A stretch of 64,000 nucleotides of DNA from Paraburkholderia sp041321145 (GCF_041321145.1 NZ_JBGGWA010000004.1:372001-436000), one strand, 5' to 3'; positions 39,651 through 49,050 are shown, numbered from the stretch's first letter. Numbers and translations: made by a program. The notes: a model not told the origin generated them from the letters alone.

Positions 39651-40265
39651 TCAATCACGCAAGGCCACGCGAATCCCGATCGCGATAAACGTCGCACCAG
39701 CGAGCCGATCGAGCCACACGCCCACGCGCGGCCGACGCTTCAGCCAGCCGCCGATCATGCCCGCGCACACGCCGAACAGCGAAAACACCACCACCGTCTG
39801 CAGCATGAACAGCACGCCGAGTTCGAGCATCTGCACCGTGACGCTCTGCGTGCCGTGCGGCTGTACGAACTGCGGCAGGAACACGACGAAGAACAGCGTC
39901 ACCTTCGGGTTCAACAGATTACCGAGCACGCTCTGGCGAAACACCGTCATCAACGGTTGCGGCGCGCGCTCGTGCGCCGTCGCGAGGCCCTGGCTGCGCA
40001 ACGCCTTGATGCCGATCCAGACCAGATAGGCGGCGCCGGCCAGCTTGATCACTTCAAACGCAACCGGCGACGAGCGCAGCAACGCGGCCACCCCAAGCGC
40101 GGCCAGCGTGGTGTGAAACGTGATGCCGGCGGCAAAGCCGAGTGCGGCGACGAGGCCCGCCGCGCGCCCCTGTGAAATGCCGCGCGCCAGCACTTGCAAA
40201 TTGTCAGGGCCGGGCGCCATCGTGATGGCGATCGAGGTAGCGAGAAACAACAGGAAGTCAGGCAT
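39651..40265 (-). CDS. LysE/RhtB family amino-acid exporter
   Basis: 204 aa, six helices. FLLFLATSIAITMAPGPDNLQVLARGISQGRAAGLVAALG is the family signature (the APGPD/N loop), and GNLLNPKVTLFFVVFLPQFV is the second conserved loop. Exports an amino acid or homoserine-lactone-like solute; specificity unknown. It lies between apt and the Nudix gene, all on the minus strand. Confidence 0.9.
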   Translation of the reverse strand: MPDFLLFLATSIAITMAPGPDNLQVLARGISQGRAAGLVAALGFAAGITFHTTLAALGVAALLRSSPVAFEVIKLAGAAYLVWIGIKALRSQGLATAHERAPQPLMTVFRQSVLGNLLNPKVTLFFVVFLPQFVQPHGTQSVTVQMLELGVLFMLQTVVVFSLFGVCAGMIGGWLKRRPRVGVWLDRLAGATFIAIGIRVALRD

Positions 40266-40310
40266 CGTTCTTACCTTCCATATAAGCAGGAAGAAGTTCG
40301 TATCCAGCGA

Positions 40311-40877
40311 TCAATGGCCGTCGAATCCAGTCACGGTATAAAGCGGCAAGCCGCCGTCGCGCAGCAGCTTCGAGCCGCCAAGCTCAGGCAAATCGATAAT
40401 CGCCGCGCCTTCGACCACCACCGCGCCGAGCCGCTCGAGCAGAATCTTGCCAGCCATCATCGTGCCGCCGGTCGCGATCAGATCGTCGATGATCACGACA
40501 CGGTCGCCGGGCTTGCAGGCGTCCTCGTGAATCTCGACGGTCGCGGTGCCGTATTCGAGTTCGTAGGATTGCGAGACCCGCTTATAGGGCAGCTTGCCCT
40601 CCTTGCGGATCGGAATGAAGCCGAGGTTCAACTCGTACGCGAGGATCGGCCCAATGATGAAACCGCGCGCATCCAGACCGGCGATGTAATCGAGCTTCGC
40701 GTCGATATAACGCAGGACGAACAGATCGATCAGCACGCGCAGCGATTTCCGCTCCTGCAGGAGCGGCGTGATGTCGCGAAACTGCACACCCGGCTGCGGC
40801 CAGTCGGGCACCGTGCGGATGTGGCTTTTGATGTAGTCGGCCGCATCGAGCGGCGCGCTCGCGAGCGCGTTGGACAT
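40311..40877 (-). CDS. apt: Adenine phosphoribosyltransferase
   Basis: 188 aa. Salvages adenine with PRPP to AMP. GVQFRDITPLLQ, GLDARGFIIGPILAYELNLGFIPIRKEGKLPY and the PRPP-binding loop RVVIIDDLIATGGTMMAG are diagnostic. GGAG five bases before the ATG. Confidence 0.97.
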   Translation of the reverse strand: MSNALASAPLDAADYIKSHIRTVPDWPQPGVQFRDITPLLQERKSLRVLIDLFVLRYIDAKLDYIAGLDARGFIIGPILAYELNLGFIPIRKEGKLPYKRVSQSYELEYGTATVEIHEDACKPGDRVVIIDDLIATGGTMMAGKILLERLGAVVVEGAAIIDLPELGGSKLLRDGGLPLYTVTGFDGH

Positions 40878-40922
40878 GATGTCTCCGGATGGACCTCGAC
40901 AGGTCCGATGAAAGGCTAAATC

Positions 40923-40964
40923 AGGCGCGGCCGGCTAGGCGCGGCCGGCCAGGCGCGGCCGGCA
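40923..40964. repeat. Three tandem copies of a 14-bp GC-rich unit
   Basis: AGGCGCGGCCGGC followed by T, C and A in three adjacent copies (40923-40936, 40937-40950, 40951-40964). It lies in the 103-bp gap between apt and the Kef-type gene, 17 bp past the latter's stop. Slippage-prone and possibly copy-variable. Confidence 0.85.
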
Positions 40965-40980
40965 ACGCCGACCGTACGCG

Positions 40981-42984
40981 TTAGGCCGCAGCGGCGCCCG
41001 CGCGGCGATGTTTCGAGAGCCGCTCTTCGGCTTCGGCCAGCTGTTCGGGCAGACCGCGCAACACCACGATATCGCTCGCGCGCAGCTTGGTGGACGGATC
41101 CGGCTCGACGCCGCGAATGCCGTGCCGGCGAATCGCCGTCACTTCGACGCCCAGATCGAACAGGCCCAGTTCCGCCAGCGTTCGGCCCACCGCGTCCGAG
41201 TTTTCGTCGACCGGCACCGATTGTAGCCGCACCTGTTCGGGGCCGTCGTCGTCTTCCACGTCGTCCGCGCCGTGGAAATAGCCGCGCAACAGCGCGTAGC
41301 GCTCGTCGCGCATCTCCTCGACCCGCCGCACCACGCGCCGCATCGGCACGCCCATCAGTACCAGCGTGTGCGAGGCCAGCATCAGGCTGCCCTCGACGAT
41401 TTCTGGAATCACCTCGGTCGCGCCGGCAGCCAGCAGCTTCTCCAGGTCGGCGTCGTCGACGGTACGAACGATCACCGGCAGCGTCGGTTCCAGTTCATGA
41501 ATGTTATGCAGCACGCGCAGGGCCGAAGGCGTGTTCGCGTAAGTGATCGCGATGGTGGCAGCACGATGGATACCGGCGGCGAGCAGCGATTCGCGCCGCC
41601 CCGCATCGCCGAACACCACCGACTCACCCGCCGCCGCGGCGGCCTGCACGCGATCGGGGTCAAGGTCCAAAGCGACATAAGACAAACCTTCATGCTCCAG
41701 CATGCGCGCCAGATTCTGGCCGGCCCGGCCGTAACCGCAAATGATCACGTGGCCGCTTTGCTTCAGGCTCTGTGTCGCGATGCGCGTCATCTGCAACGAC
41801 TGCATCATCCATTCAGTCGACGACAGCCGCAGCACGATACGATCCGCGTTCTGGATCATGAACGGCGCGGCCAGCATCGACAGCAGCATCGCCGCGAGAA
41901 TCGCCTGCAGCAGCGTGGCGTCGACGAGATGCTTGTCGAGAATCAGATTCAGCAGCACGAAGCCGAACTCGCCGGCTTGTGCGAGGCCGATACCGGTGCG
42001 CATCGCAACGCCCGGCGAGGCACCGAACAGGCGTGAGAGTCCGGTCACCATCACCGCCTTCAGCAGGATCGGCCCGACCAGAAAGCCAAGCACGATGAAC
42101 GGGTGATCCCAGATCACGCGCGGATTCAGCAGCATGCCCGTCGTGATGAAAAAGAGCCCCAGCAGTACGTCGCGAAACGGCTTGATGTCCTCTTCCACCT
42201 GATGGCGGTACGGCGTTTCCGCGATCAACATACCGGCGATGAACGCGCCGAGCGCGAGCGACAGCCCGAATTTGTCCGTGATGAACGCCGCGCCGAGCGT
42301 GACCAGCAGCAGATTGAGGATGAACAGTTCCTGCGAGCGGCGCCGCGCCACCACGTTGAACCAGCGCGTCATGAAGCGCTGGCCCACTATTAACAATAGC
42401 GCCAACGCCACGACGATCTTGATCGCCGCCACCCCGAGTGCGCTGACGAGATCTTCCGAATTGCCGCCCAGCGCCGCGATGACGATCAACAGCGGCACCA
42501 CCGCCAGATCCTGGAACAGCAGCACGCCGAAGATATTGCGGCCGTGCTCGGTTTCGATCTCGAGCCGCTCCGCCAGCATCTTGCTGACGATGGCCGTGGA
42601 CGACATCGCCAGCGCGCCGCCCAGCGCCACGCTCGCCTGCCACGTGATATGCACCCAGCGCTCCAGCACGAAGCCGAGCGTGACCGCGACCGCGATCGTC
42701 CCGATCACCTGCAACAGGCCGAGGCCGAACACGAGCCGGCGCATGGAGCGCAGTTTGGAGAGCGAAAACTCCAGCCCGATCGAAAACATCAGGAACACGA
42801 CGCCGAACTCAGCCAGGTTCTGCGCGCCTGCTGAATCGGGAATCAGGCCGAACGCGTGCGGCCCGACGACGATGCCGACCGTCAGATAGCCGAGCATCGG
42901 TGGCAGGTTCAGAAAGCGAAAGATCACCACGCCCGCCACTGATGCCAGCAGCAGGAACAGCGTCATTTCGAGCGGGGAAATCAT
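40981..42984 (-). CDS. Kef-type monovalent cation:proton antiporter (CPA2) with RCK/TrkA domains
   Basis: 667 aa. About 12 membrane helices (SPLEMTLFLLLASVAGVVIFRFLNLPPMLGYLTVGIVVGP...) form a CPA2 exchanger. This is followed by a TrkA-N/RCK domain (about 405-520; HVIICGYGRAGQNLARMLEHEGLSYVALDLD is the Rossmann GxGxxG) and a TrkA-C domain (about 570-650). YbaL/KefB-like; likely K+ or Na+ efflux. The start MISPLEMTLF has no evident ribosome-binding site; an upstream frame continues 32 codons. Divergent from kdsD. Confidence 0.92.
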   Translation of the reverse strand: MISPLEMTLFLLLASVAGVVIFRFLNLPPMLGYLTVGIVVGPHAFGLIPDSAGAQNLAEFGVVFLMFSIGLEFSLSKLRSMRRLVFGLGLLQVIGTIAVAVTLGFVLERWVHITWQASVALGGALAMSSTAIVSKMLAERLEIETEHGRNIFGVLLFQDLAVVPLLIVIAALGGNSEDLVSALGVAAIKIVVALALLLIVGQRFMTRWFNVVARRRSQELFILNLLLVTLGAAFITDKFGLSLALGAFIAGMLIAETPYRHQVEEDIKPFRDVLLGLFFITTGMLLNPRVIWDHPFIVLGFLVGPILLKAVMVTGLSRLFGASPGVAMRTGIGLAQAGEFGFVLLNLILDKHLVDATLLQAILAAMLLSMLAAPFMIQNADRIVLRLSSTEWMMQSLQMTRIATQSLKQSGHVIICGYGRAGQNLARMLEHEGLSYVALDLDPDRVQAAAAAGESVVFGDAGRRESLLAAGIHRAATIAITYANTPSALRVLHNIHELEPTLPVIVRTVDDADLEKLLAAGATEVIPEIVEGSLMLASHTLVLMGVPMRRVVRRVEEMRDERYALLRGYFHGADDVEDDDGPEQVRLQSVPVDENSDAVGRTLAELGLFDLGVEVTAIRRHGIRGVEPDPSTKLRASDIVVLRGLPEQLAEAEERLSKHRRAGAAAA

Positions 42985-43130
42985 CGGCGGAAACGCATGG
43001 GTAAAGCGTCCTCGTTCGTCAGCGGAACCGCGCACGCAAAACACCGTGCGACCGGGTTGTGGGGCCGTTAAAAACAGCAATAAAAGCAGCGGCTTGGCAC
43101 AGCAGGCCCGGCGCGGCGAACAAGCGCCTT

Positions 43131-43139
43131 TGCTATACT
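43131..43139 (+). promoter_or_regulatory. Extended -10 promoter immediately upstream of kdsD (possible leaderless start)
   Basis: TGC-TATACT is a TGn-extended -10 element (hexamer 43134-43139). No -35 match lies 16-18 bp upstream, which an extended -10 can compensate. The expected start site, 6-8 bases downstream, falls on the A of the kdsD ATG at 43146. No Shine-Dalgarno sequence lies between them. Confidence 0.6.
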
Positions 43140-43145
43140 CCGCGA

Positions 43146-44129
43146 ATGATAGCGAAAATCAATGGCGACCGGGCACTCGCGCTCGCTCGTGACGTGCTCG
43201 ACATCGAAGCGGACGCCGTGCGCGCGCTTCGCGATCAACTCGACGATGGTTTCGTCGGGGCGATCGACTTCATCCTGGGCTGCCGTGGGCGCGTCGTCGT
43301 TTCCGGCATCGGCAAATCCGGCCATGTGGCCCGCAAGCTCGCGGCTACGCTCGCCAGCACCGGCACACCCGCCTTCTTCGTGCATCCCGCGGAAGCCAGC
43401 CATGGCGACCTCGGCATGGTCACGGCGGACGACGTGTTTCTCGCGCTGTCCAATTCCGGTGAAACCGAAGAACTCGTGGCGATCCTGCCGCTCATCAAGC
43501 GGATCGGCGCGAAGCTGATTGCGATGACGGGACGTCCGTCGTCGAGTCTCGCACAACTGGCCGACGTGCATCTGAATTCCGCCGTGTCGAAAGAAGCCTG
43601 TCCGATGAATCTCGCCCCCACCGCCAGCACCACCGCCGCGCTCGCGCTCGGCGATGCGCTCGCAGTCGCGGTGCTGGATGCGCGTGGCTTCGGCCGGGAC
43701 GATTTCGCCCGCTCGCATCCGGGCGGCGCGCTCGGCCGGCGCCTGCTGACCTACGTGCGCGACGTGATGCGCACGGGCGACCAGGTCCCGAAAGTGACGC
43801 CGCAAGCGACCGTGCGCGACGCGTTGTTCCAGTTGACCGCCAAACGCATGGGCATGACGGCGATCGTCGACCACAACGATCACGTGACCGGCATCTTCAC
43901 GGACGGCGACTTGCGCCGCGTGCTCGAACGCGACGGCGACTTCCGCGAACTGTCGATCGCCTCGGTGATGACCGCAGGCCCGCGCACCATCGGTCCGGAT
44001 CAACTGGCTGTCGAAGCCGTGGAACTGATGGAGCGCCACCGGATCAATCAGATGCTGGTCGTCGACGAAGCAGGCAAGCTGATCGGCGCACTCAACATGC
44101 ACGACCTGTTCTCGAAGAAGGTGATCTGA
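43146..44129 (+). CDS. kdsD: Arabinose-5-phosphate isomerase (KpsF/GutQ family)
   Basis: 327 aa. Converts ribulose-5-P to arabinose-5-P, the first step to Kdo. The SIS domain (about 35-175) has GRVVVSGIGKSGHVARKLAATLASTGTPAFFVHPAEASHGDLG and SNSGETEELVAILP. Two CBS domains follow (about 205-325). First gene of the kdsD-kdsC-lptC-lptA-lptB run, each overlapping or nearly touching the next. The upstream 29 codons of the open frame overlap the promoter and were excluded. Confidence 0.96.
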   Translation: MIAKINGDRALALARDVLDIEADAVRALRDQLDDGFVGAIDFILGCRGRVVVSGIGKSGHVARKLAATLASTGTPAFFVHPAEASHGDLGMVTADDVFLALSNSGETEELVAILPLIKRIGAKLIAMTGRPSSSLAQLADVHLNSAVSKEACPMNLAPTASTTAALALGDALAVAVLDARGFGRDDFARSHPGGALGRRLLTYVRDVMRTGDQVPKVTPQATVRDALFQLTAKRMGMTAIVDHNDHVTGIFTDGDLRRVLERDGDFRELSIASVMTAGPRTIGPDQLAVEAVELMERHRINQMLVVDEAGKLIGALNMHDLFSKKVI

Positions 44130-44689
44130 TGACCGTCACCCCCCTGAGCGCCACTGAACGCGCCAGCCGCGTCAAGCTGATGATTTTCGACGTCGACGGC
44201 GTGCTGACCGACGGCGGCCTGCTGTTCACGGCGGAAGGCGACACGATGAAGGCGTTCAACTCGATGGACGGTCACGGCATGAAGCTGCTGCGCCAGGCCG
44301 GCATCGAAACGGCGATCATCACCGGGCGCCAGTCGGGCATCGTCGCGGCGCGGGTCAAGGAAATGAATATCACCCACGTCTATCAGGGCGTGCAAGACAA
44401 ACCCCAGGCGTTCGCCGACCTGCTCAAGCAAACCGGCATGACGGCGCAAGAATGCGGCTATATGGGCGACGACTGGGTCGACCTCGGCGTGATGCTGAAG
44501 GTCGGCTTCGCGGCGGCGCCGGCCAATTCGCATCCTGAAGTGATCGCGCGCGCCCATTGGGTCAGTGAAGCGCGCGGCGGCCACGGCGCGGCACGCGAAG
44601 TCTGCGATACGCTGCTGCGCGCCCAGCATAAATACGACGCGCTGCTCGCGGCAGCCTGTAGCGGCGAACAGCGAGGCCTCGTCGGATGA
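44129..44689 (+). CDS. kdsC: KDO-8-phosphate phosphatase (HAD superfamily)
   Basis: 186 aa. Releases Kdo from Kdo-8-P. The HAD motifs are LMIFDVDGVLTDGGLLFT (Asp nucleophile pair), IITGRQSGIV (motif II Thr), and YMGDDWVDLGVM (motif III DD). No cap domain, as usual for KdsC. Its ATG overlaps the kdsD stop (TGATG), implying translational coupling. Confidence 0.96.
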   Translation: MTVTPLSATERASRVKLMIFDVDGVLTDGGLLFTAEGDTMKAFNSMDGHGMKLLRQAGIETAIITGRQSGIVAARVKEMNITHVYQGVQDKPQAFADLLKQTGMTAQECGYMGDDWVDLGVMLKVGFAAAPANSHPEVIARAHWVSEARGGHGAAREVCDTLLRAQHKYDALLAAACSGEQRGLVG

Positions 44690-45294
44690 ATCAGTTTCGC
44701 TGGACCTCACTGATTCCGCTGGTCGCGATGGCCGCGCTCGCCGGTATTACGTGGTGGCTGCTGCAAGCCACATTGCCGCGGCAGAACGAAGACGTGGTGC
44801 GCCCCAAGCAGCACACGCCGGACTACTTCGCGGACAACTTCTCGGTTTCCGAACTCGATCAGTCGGGCTCGACGCAATACCGTCTGACCGCCCAGTCCCT
44901 GATCCACTACGAGGACGACGAGCTGAGCGACCTGGTCAAGCCGGCCATGCGCGCGTTCCAGCCCGGCAAGCCGATCGTCACCGCGACCGGCGACACCGGC
45001 AAGGTGAATGGCGACGCGTCGATCGTCGATCTGTACGACAACGCGCGCATCCTGCGCGCGGCCGGCAACGGCGATCCGCAGATGCAAGCGGATTCGCAGC
45101 ATTTTAGGGTGCTGGTCAACGACGATGTGATCGAGACCGAAAAGCGGGTTAAACTTCAGCGCGGCATGTCGGTGATGACTGCCAGCGGCATGAACTACAA
45201 CAACGTCACCCGGGTGATACAGCTGTTCGGCAATGTGAAGGGCGCGATCGCCGCGTCCGAAGGCTCCGTCAGCTCGCCCAAGCAACCCGGGTAA
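44686..45294 (+). CDS. lptC: LPS export protein LptC
   Basis: 202 aa. A single N-terminal membrane helix (WTSLIPLVAMAALAGITWWLLQATL) is followed by a periplasmic beta-jellyroll (PDYFADNFSVSELDQSGSTQYRLTAQSLIHYEDDELSDL... ) that links the LptBFG transporter to LptA. The ATG overlaps the kdsC stop (ATGA). Confidence 0.94.
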   Translation: MNQFRWTSLIPLVAMAALAGITWWLLQATLPRQNEDVVRPKQHTPDYFADNFSVSELDQSGSTQYRLTAQSLIHYEDDELSDLVKPAMRAFQPGKPIVTATGDTGKVNGDASIVDLYDNARILRAAGNGDPQMQADSQHFRVLVNDDVIETEKRVKLQRGMSVMTASGMNYNNVTRVIQLFGNVKGAIAASEGSVSSPKQPG

Positions 45295-45314
45295 TCCATT
45301 CCAGGCGTGACTGC

Positions 45315-45986
45315 ATGAACGAATCGTTCCCCCGTTTTGATACCGGCCGCTCGCGCACTCTGTCCGCGTGCCGCGCCGGACTCGCTGCGCTAATCGTCGC
45401 GTTGCCGCTCGTCGGCTTCGCGCCGCTTGCGCACGCCGACCGTGCCGACAAGGACAAGCCGCTGAACATCGAAGCGGACAACATGACTTACGACGACCTG
45501 AAACAGGTCAACATCTTCACCGGCCACGTGGTCGCCACCAAAGGCACGATCGTGATCAAGGCCGATCGCGTCGAAGTGACGCAAGACCCGCAGGGCTATC
45601 AGTACGCCACCGGCACCTCGAGCGGCGGCAATCTGTCGTATTTCCGCCAGAAGCGCGAAGGCCTGGATGAATACATCGAAGGCACGGCGATCCGCATCGA
45701 CTACGACGGCCGGCAGGATCTGACCACGCTCACCACCAACGCCACCGTGAAGCGCCTGCAAGGCCTTTCGACGGTGATGGACCAGGTACACGGCAGCGTC
45801 ATCACCTATGACGGCGAGAACGATTTCTACACCGCGAAGGCAGGCAAGGACGTCGCCGGCCCGGGCAACCCGACCGGCCGCGTGCGCGCGATGCTGGCGC
45901 CGCGCAACGGCGGCGCCGCGCCGCTGAACGGCGCGTCGGCCACGCTCGCGCCGTCCACCACGATCCAGGGAGCGCCAAACCAGTGA
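45315..45986 (+). CDS. lptA: LPS transport periplasmic protein LptA
   Basis: 223 aa. A signal peptide (LAALIVALPLVGFAPLAHA) is followed by the OstA-like jellyroll: DKPLNIEADNMTYDDLKQVNIFTGHVVATKGTIVIKADRVEV and GNLSYFRQKREGLDEYIEGTAIRIDYDG. The C-terminal ~35 residues are Ala/Gly-rich and likely disordered. The stop overlaps the lptB GTG start. Confidence 0.95.
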   Translation: MNESFPRFDTGRSRTLSACRAGLAALIVALPLVGFAPLAHADRADKDKPLNIEADNMTYDDLKQVNIFTGHVVATKGTIVIKADRVEVTQDPQGYQYATGTSSGGNLSYFRQKREGLDEYIEGTAIRIDYDGRQDLTTLTTNATVKRLQGLSTVMDQVHGSVITYDGENDFYTAKAGKDVAGPGNPTGRVRAMLAPRNGGAAPLNGASATLAPSTTIQGAPNQ

Positions 45987-46768
45987 GCTCCTCCGCATCC
46001 CTCCCCAATCGCAAACCGGCTGGCACCAGCAGTTCGCTGGTGGTCCGTAACCTGAAGAAGCGTTACGGCTCGCGCACGGTCGTCAAAGACGTGTCGCTCG
46101 ACGTGAAAAGCGGTGAAGTGGTCGGCCTGCTCGGCCCCAATGGCGCGGGCAAGACCACGTCGTTCTATATGATCGTCGGCCTCGTGCCGCTCGACGCGGG
46201 CGAAATCGATCTGGACGGCAAGTCGATCAGCCTGCTGCCGATCCACAAGCGCGCCTCGCTCGGCCTGTCGTATTTGCCGCAGGAAGCGTCTGTGTTCCGC
46301 AAGCTCAGCGTCGAGGAAAACATTCGCGCGGTGCTGGAATTGCAGCACGAAGACAACGGCAAGCGGCTCAGCAAAGACACCATCACGAACCGCACCGAAG
46401 CCTTGCTTGACGAACTGCAGATCGCTCATCTGCGGGAAAATCCGGCGCTGTCGCTGTCGGGCGGCGAGCGTCGCCGGGTAGAAATTGCACGCGCGTTGGC
46501 CACCAATCCAAGTTTCATTCTGCTCGACGAACCGTTCGCGGGCGTCGATCCGATCGCGGTGCTGGAAATCCAGAAGATCGTCAAATTTTTGAAGCAGCGC
46601 AATATTGGCGTGCTCATCACCGATCACAACGTGCGCGAGACCCTCGGCATCTGCGATCACGCCTACATCATCAGCGACGGCAGCGTGCTCGCCGCCGGTG
46701 CGCCGAGCGAAATCATCGAAAACGAAAGCGTGCGGCGCGTCTATCTGGGCGAGCACTTCCGCATGTAA
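45983..46768 (+). CDS. lptB: LPS export ABC transporter ATPase LptB, GTG start
   Basis: 261 aa. Walker A GLLGPNGAGKTTSFYM, Q-loop LPQEASVFRKLSVEENI, signature LSGGERRRVEIARAL, Walker B FILLDEPFAGVDPIAV, and H-loop ITDHNVRETL; the PQE and FAGVDPIAV wording is specific to LptB. Powers LPS extraction with LptFG. An N-terminal ~18-residue Ser-rich extension precedes LVVRNLKKRYGSR. The GTG overlaps the lptA stop. Confidence 0.97.
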   Translation: MSSSASLPNRKPAGTSSSLVVRNLKKRYGSRTVVKDVSLDVKSGEVVGLLGPNGAGKTTSFYMIVGLVPLDAGEIDLDGKSISLLPIHKRASLGLSYLPQEASVFRKLSVEENIRAVLELQHEDNGKRLSKDTITNRTEALLDELQIAHLRENPALSLSGGERRRVEIARALATNPSFILLDEPFAGVDPIAVLEIQKIVKFLKQRNIGVLITDHNVRETLGICDHAYIISDGSVLAAGAPSEIIENESVRRVYLGEHFRM

Positions 46769-46954
46769 GCGCACAAGGGATGACCGGCGGTGCGAGCGCG
46801 CATCCGCCGGCCCCTTTTGCGGCACCCGCACATCAGCATTTTTGACCGGAGCCCTCTCGCGCGCCGCGCCGCCGAAAACGGGCGCACGCGTAATTGCGAA
46901 TGTCTCAATGTATCGCGGTCGTGGCAAACTCTTTACAATGAATCTCAACTTGCC

Positions 46955-48472
46955 ATGAAAGCCAGCCTCCAACTCCGCCTATCGCAGCATCTTGCGCTGA
47001 CCCCGCAACTGCAGCAGTCCATCCGGCTGCTTCAGCTGTCCACGCTCGAACTGCAGCAGGAAGTCGCAATGGCGATCTCGCAGAATCCGCTCCTCGAGAA
47101 CGAGGACGACTGGATCGCGAGCCCCTTGCGCGTGGCGTCCGACGGCTCGCTGATCACCCAGGCACCCAATTCCTCCGCGCCGCCCGACCAGATGGGCGGC
47201 AATATGTCGTCTTCGTCCACCAGCAGCAGCGAGCGCGCCGAGAACGGCGAGCCACAGGGTGTCGACGAATACAACGGCCTCGCGGGCGACAGCAACGGCG
47301 ACGCGTCGCAATGGGATCTCGGCGACTACGGCCGCTCCGGCAATGCCTCGGACGACGACGATCTGCCGCCTTTGCAAATCCACGAATCGAGCACCTCGCT
47401 GCGCGATCATCTGATGGCGCAATTGCGGGTCACCCAGGCGGGCCAGCGCGACCGCGCGCTGATCACCTTCCTGATCGAATCGCTCGACGACGACGGTTAC
47501 CTTGCCGCCACGCTCGACGAAGTACTGGCCGACCTGCCCGAAGAACTCGAAGTCGATCTCGACGAAATGAATGCCGCGCTTGCGCTGCTGCATAGCTTCG
47601 ACCCGGCAGGGGTTGGCGCACGCTCCGCGTCCGAATGTCTCAAGCTACAATTGTTGCGGCTCGAACAGTCGCCTACTCGCACGCTTGCGCTCGACATCGT
47701 TGCCAACCATCTGGAACTGCTCGCGGCACGCGATTTCACGCGTCTGCGCAAGCACCTGAAGGCGAATGACGACGATTTGCGGGATGCGCATGTTCTGATC
47801 CGCTCGCTCGAGCCATTTCCCGGCGCCGCCTACGGCAAGGCGGAAGCGGACTATGTCGTGCCCGACATCATGGTGCGCAAAACAGCACAGGGCTGGCAGG
47901 CGGAACTGAATCCGGAAGTGGTGCCGAAGCTGCGCATCAACCACCTGTACGCGAATATTCTGCGCAATAACCGGGGCGATCCGGGTAGCGGATCGTTGCG
48001 CCAGCAACTGCAGGAAGCACGCTGGTTGATCAAGAATATCCAGCAACGCTTCGAGACCATCCTCCGGGTGGCGCAAGCCATTGTCGAGCGCCAGAAGAGC
48101 TTTTTTGTGCACGGCGAAATTGCCATGCGCCCCTTGGTTTTGCGAGAAATTGCTGATACGCTGGGCCTACACGAGTCAACTGTCTCGCGTGTGACAACCG
48201 GTAAATACATGCTGACCCCATTCGGGACGCTTGAATTTAAGTACTTCTTCGGATCACACGTTTCAACCGACACGGGCGGCGCGGCCTCTTCCACAGCGAT
48301 TCGCGCGCTCATCAAGCAACTGATAGGAGCGGAAAACCCGAAATCTCCTCTTTCAGACAGCCGCATAGCCGAACTGCTGGCGGAACAGGGCTTCGTGGTC
48401 GCACGGCGTACCGTTGCGAAGTATCGCGAAGCGCTCAAGATTCCGGCAGTCAACCTGCGCAAGTCTCTGTAG
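46955..48472 (+). CDS. rpoN: RNA polymerase sigma-54 factor
   Basis: 505 aa. Region I (MKASLQLRLSQHLALTPQLQQSIRLLQLSTLELQQEVAMAISQNPLLE) binds activator and core, followed by an acidic Ser-rich region II (about 55-140), the core-binding region, the HTH (LREIADTLGLHESTVSRVTTGKYM) and the C-terminal RpoN box ARRTVAKYREALKIP that reads the -24 element. TACAAT at 46934-46939 could be its -10, leaving a short leader of about 9 bases without a ribosome-binding site. Follows lptB by 186 bp, the usual Gram-negative order. Confidence 0.97.
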   Translation: MKASLQLRLSQHLALTPQLQQSIRLLQLSTLELQQEVAMAISQNPLLENEDDWIASPLRVASDGSLITQAPNSSAPPDQMGGNMSSSSTSSSERAENGEPQGVDEYNGLAGDSNGDASQWDLGDYGRSGNASDDDDLPPLQIHESSTSLRDHLMAQLRVTQAGQRDRALITFLIESLDDDGYLAATLDEVLADLPEELEVDLDEMNAALALLHSFDPAGVGARSASECLKLQLLRLEQSPTRTLALDIVANHLELLAARDFTRLRKHLKANDDDLRDAHVLIRSLEPFPGAAYGKAEADYVVPDIMVRKTAQGWQAELNPEVVPKLRINHLYANILRNNRGDPGSGSLRQQLQEARWLIKNIQQRFETILRVAQAIVERQKSFFVHGEIAMRPLVLREIADTLGLHESTVSRVTTGKYMLTPFGTLEFKYFFGSHVSTDTGGAASSTAIRALIKQLIGAENPKSPLSDSRIAELLAEQGFVVARRTVAKYREALKIPAVNLRKSL

Positions 48473-48642
48473 CCCGTCGCCTTCCGTGGCGGGCATTTAC
48501 CGGCCGCTCCGCAGTTGGCGGACAGGCCGGCCGATGCGACCTGCCAGAAGTCAGTCACCGGGGGGCGACTCAGGCAAGCCGACAGATCGACCGGACCTTC
48601 GTCATCGTGCGGAACAAGCGGCCATTAGCTTGGAGAAGCACT

Positions 48643-48999
48643 ATGAATCTGCAGATCAGTGGACACCACCTCGAAGTAACGCCTGCGTTGCGCGAATACG
48701 TGATCACCAAACTGGATAGGGTGCTAAGACATTTTGATCAGGTAATTGACGGCAGTGTGGTCCTCTCGGTCGACAACCACAAGGAAAAGGAAAAGCGGCA
48801 AAAGGTTGAAATCAACCTGCATCTCAAGGGCAAGGACATCTTTGTCGAGAGCTGTGACAGCGATCTCTACGCTGCGATCGATCTGATGATCGACAAGCTC
48901 GACCGACAAGTGATACGCCATAAAGATCGCCTGCAAGGCCATCAGCACGATGCGATCAAGTACCAGCCGGCGCCGCAACTGGACGTGCCGCCGCAATAA
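48643..48999 (+). CDS. hpf: Ribosome hibernation promoting factor (short HPF/RaiA family)
   Basis: 118 aa. Short HPF: MNLQISGHHLEVTPALREYVITKLDRVLRHFDQVIDGSVVLSVDNHKEKEKRQKVEINLHLKGKDIFVE, a beta-alpha-beta-beta-beta-alpha fold with a short C-terminal tail. It stabilises 70S/100S ribosomes in stationary phase. GGAG before the ATG. Located between rpoN and ptsN, as in other proteobacteria, and followed by a terminator. Confidence 0.95.
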   Translation: MNLQISGHHLEVTPALREYVITKLDRVLRHFDQVIDGSVVLSVDNHKEKEKRQKVEINLHLKGKDIFVESCDSDLYAAIDLMIDKLDRQVIRHKDRLQGHQHDAIKYQPAPQLDVPPQ

Positions 49000-49050
49000 G
49001 GGAAATTAGAAGGTTTTCCTTTATTTTCCTTCAGGTGCCCTTAGCCAGCC

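Noticed and set aside
41272..42036. Long reading frames on the opposite strand of the Kef-type antiporter gene
   Set aside because: Arg/His/Gln-rich translations typical of antisense frames in GC-rich DNA; no family motifs or ribosome-binding sites.
46905..46955. Sigma-54 (-24/-12) promoter before rpoN
   Set aside because: TGGCA is present near 46922, but no GC at the required -12 spacing; a TACAAT -10 is more likely.
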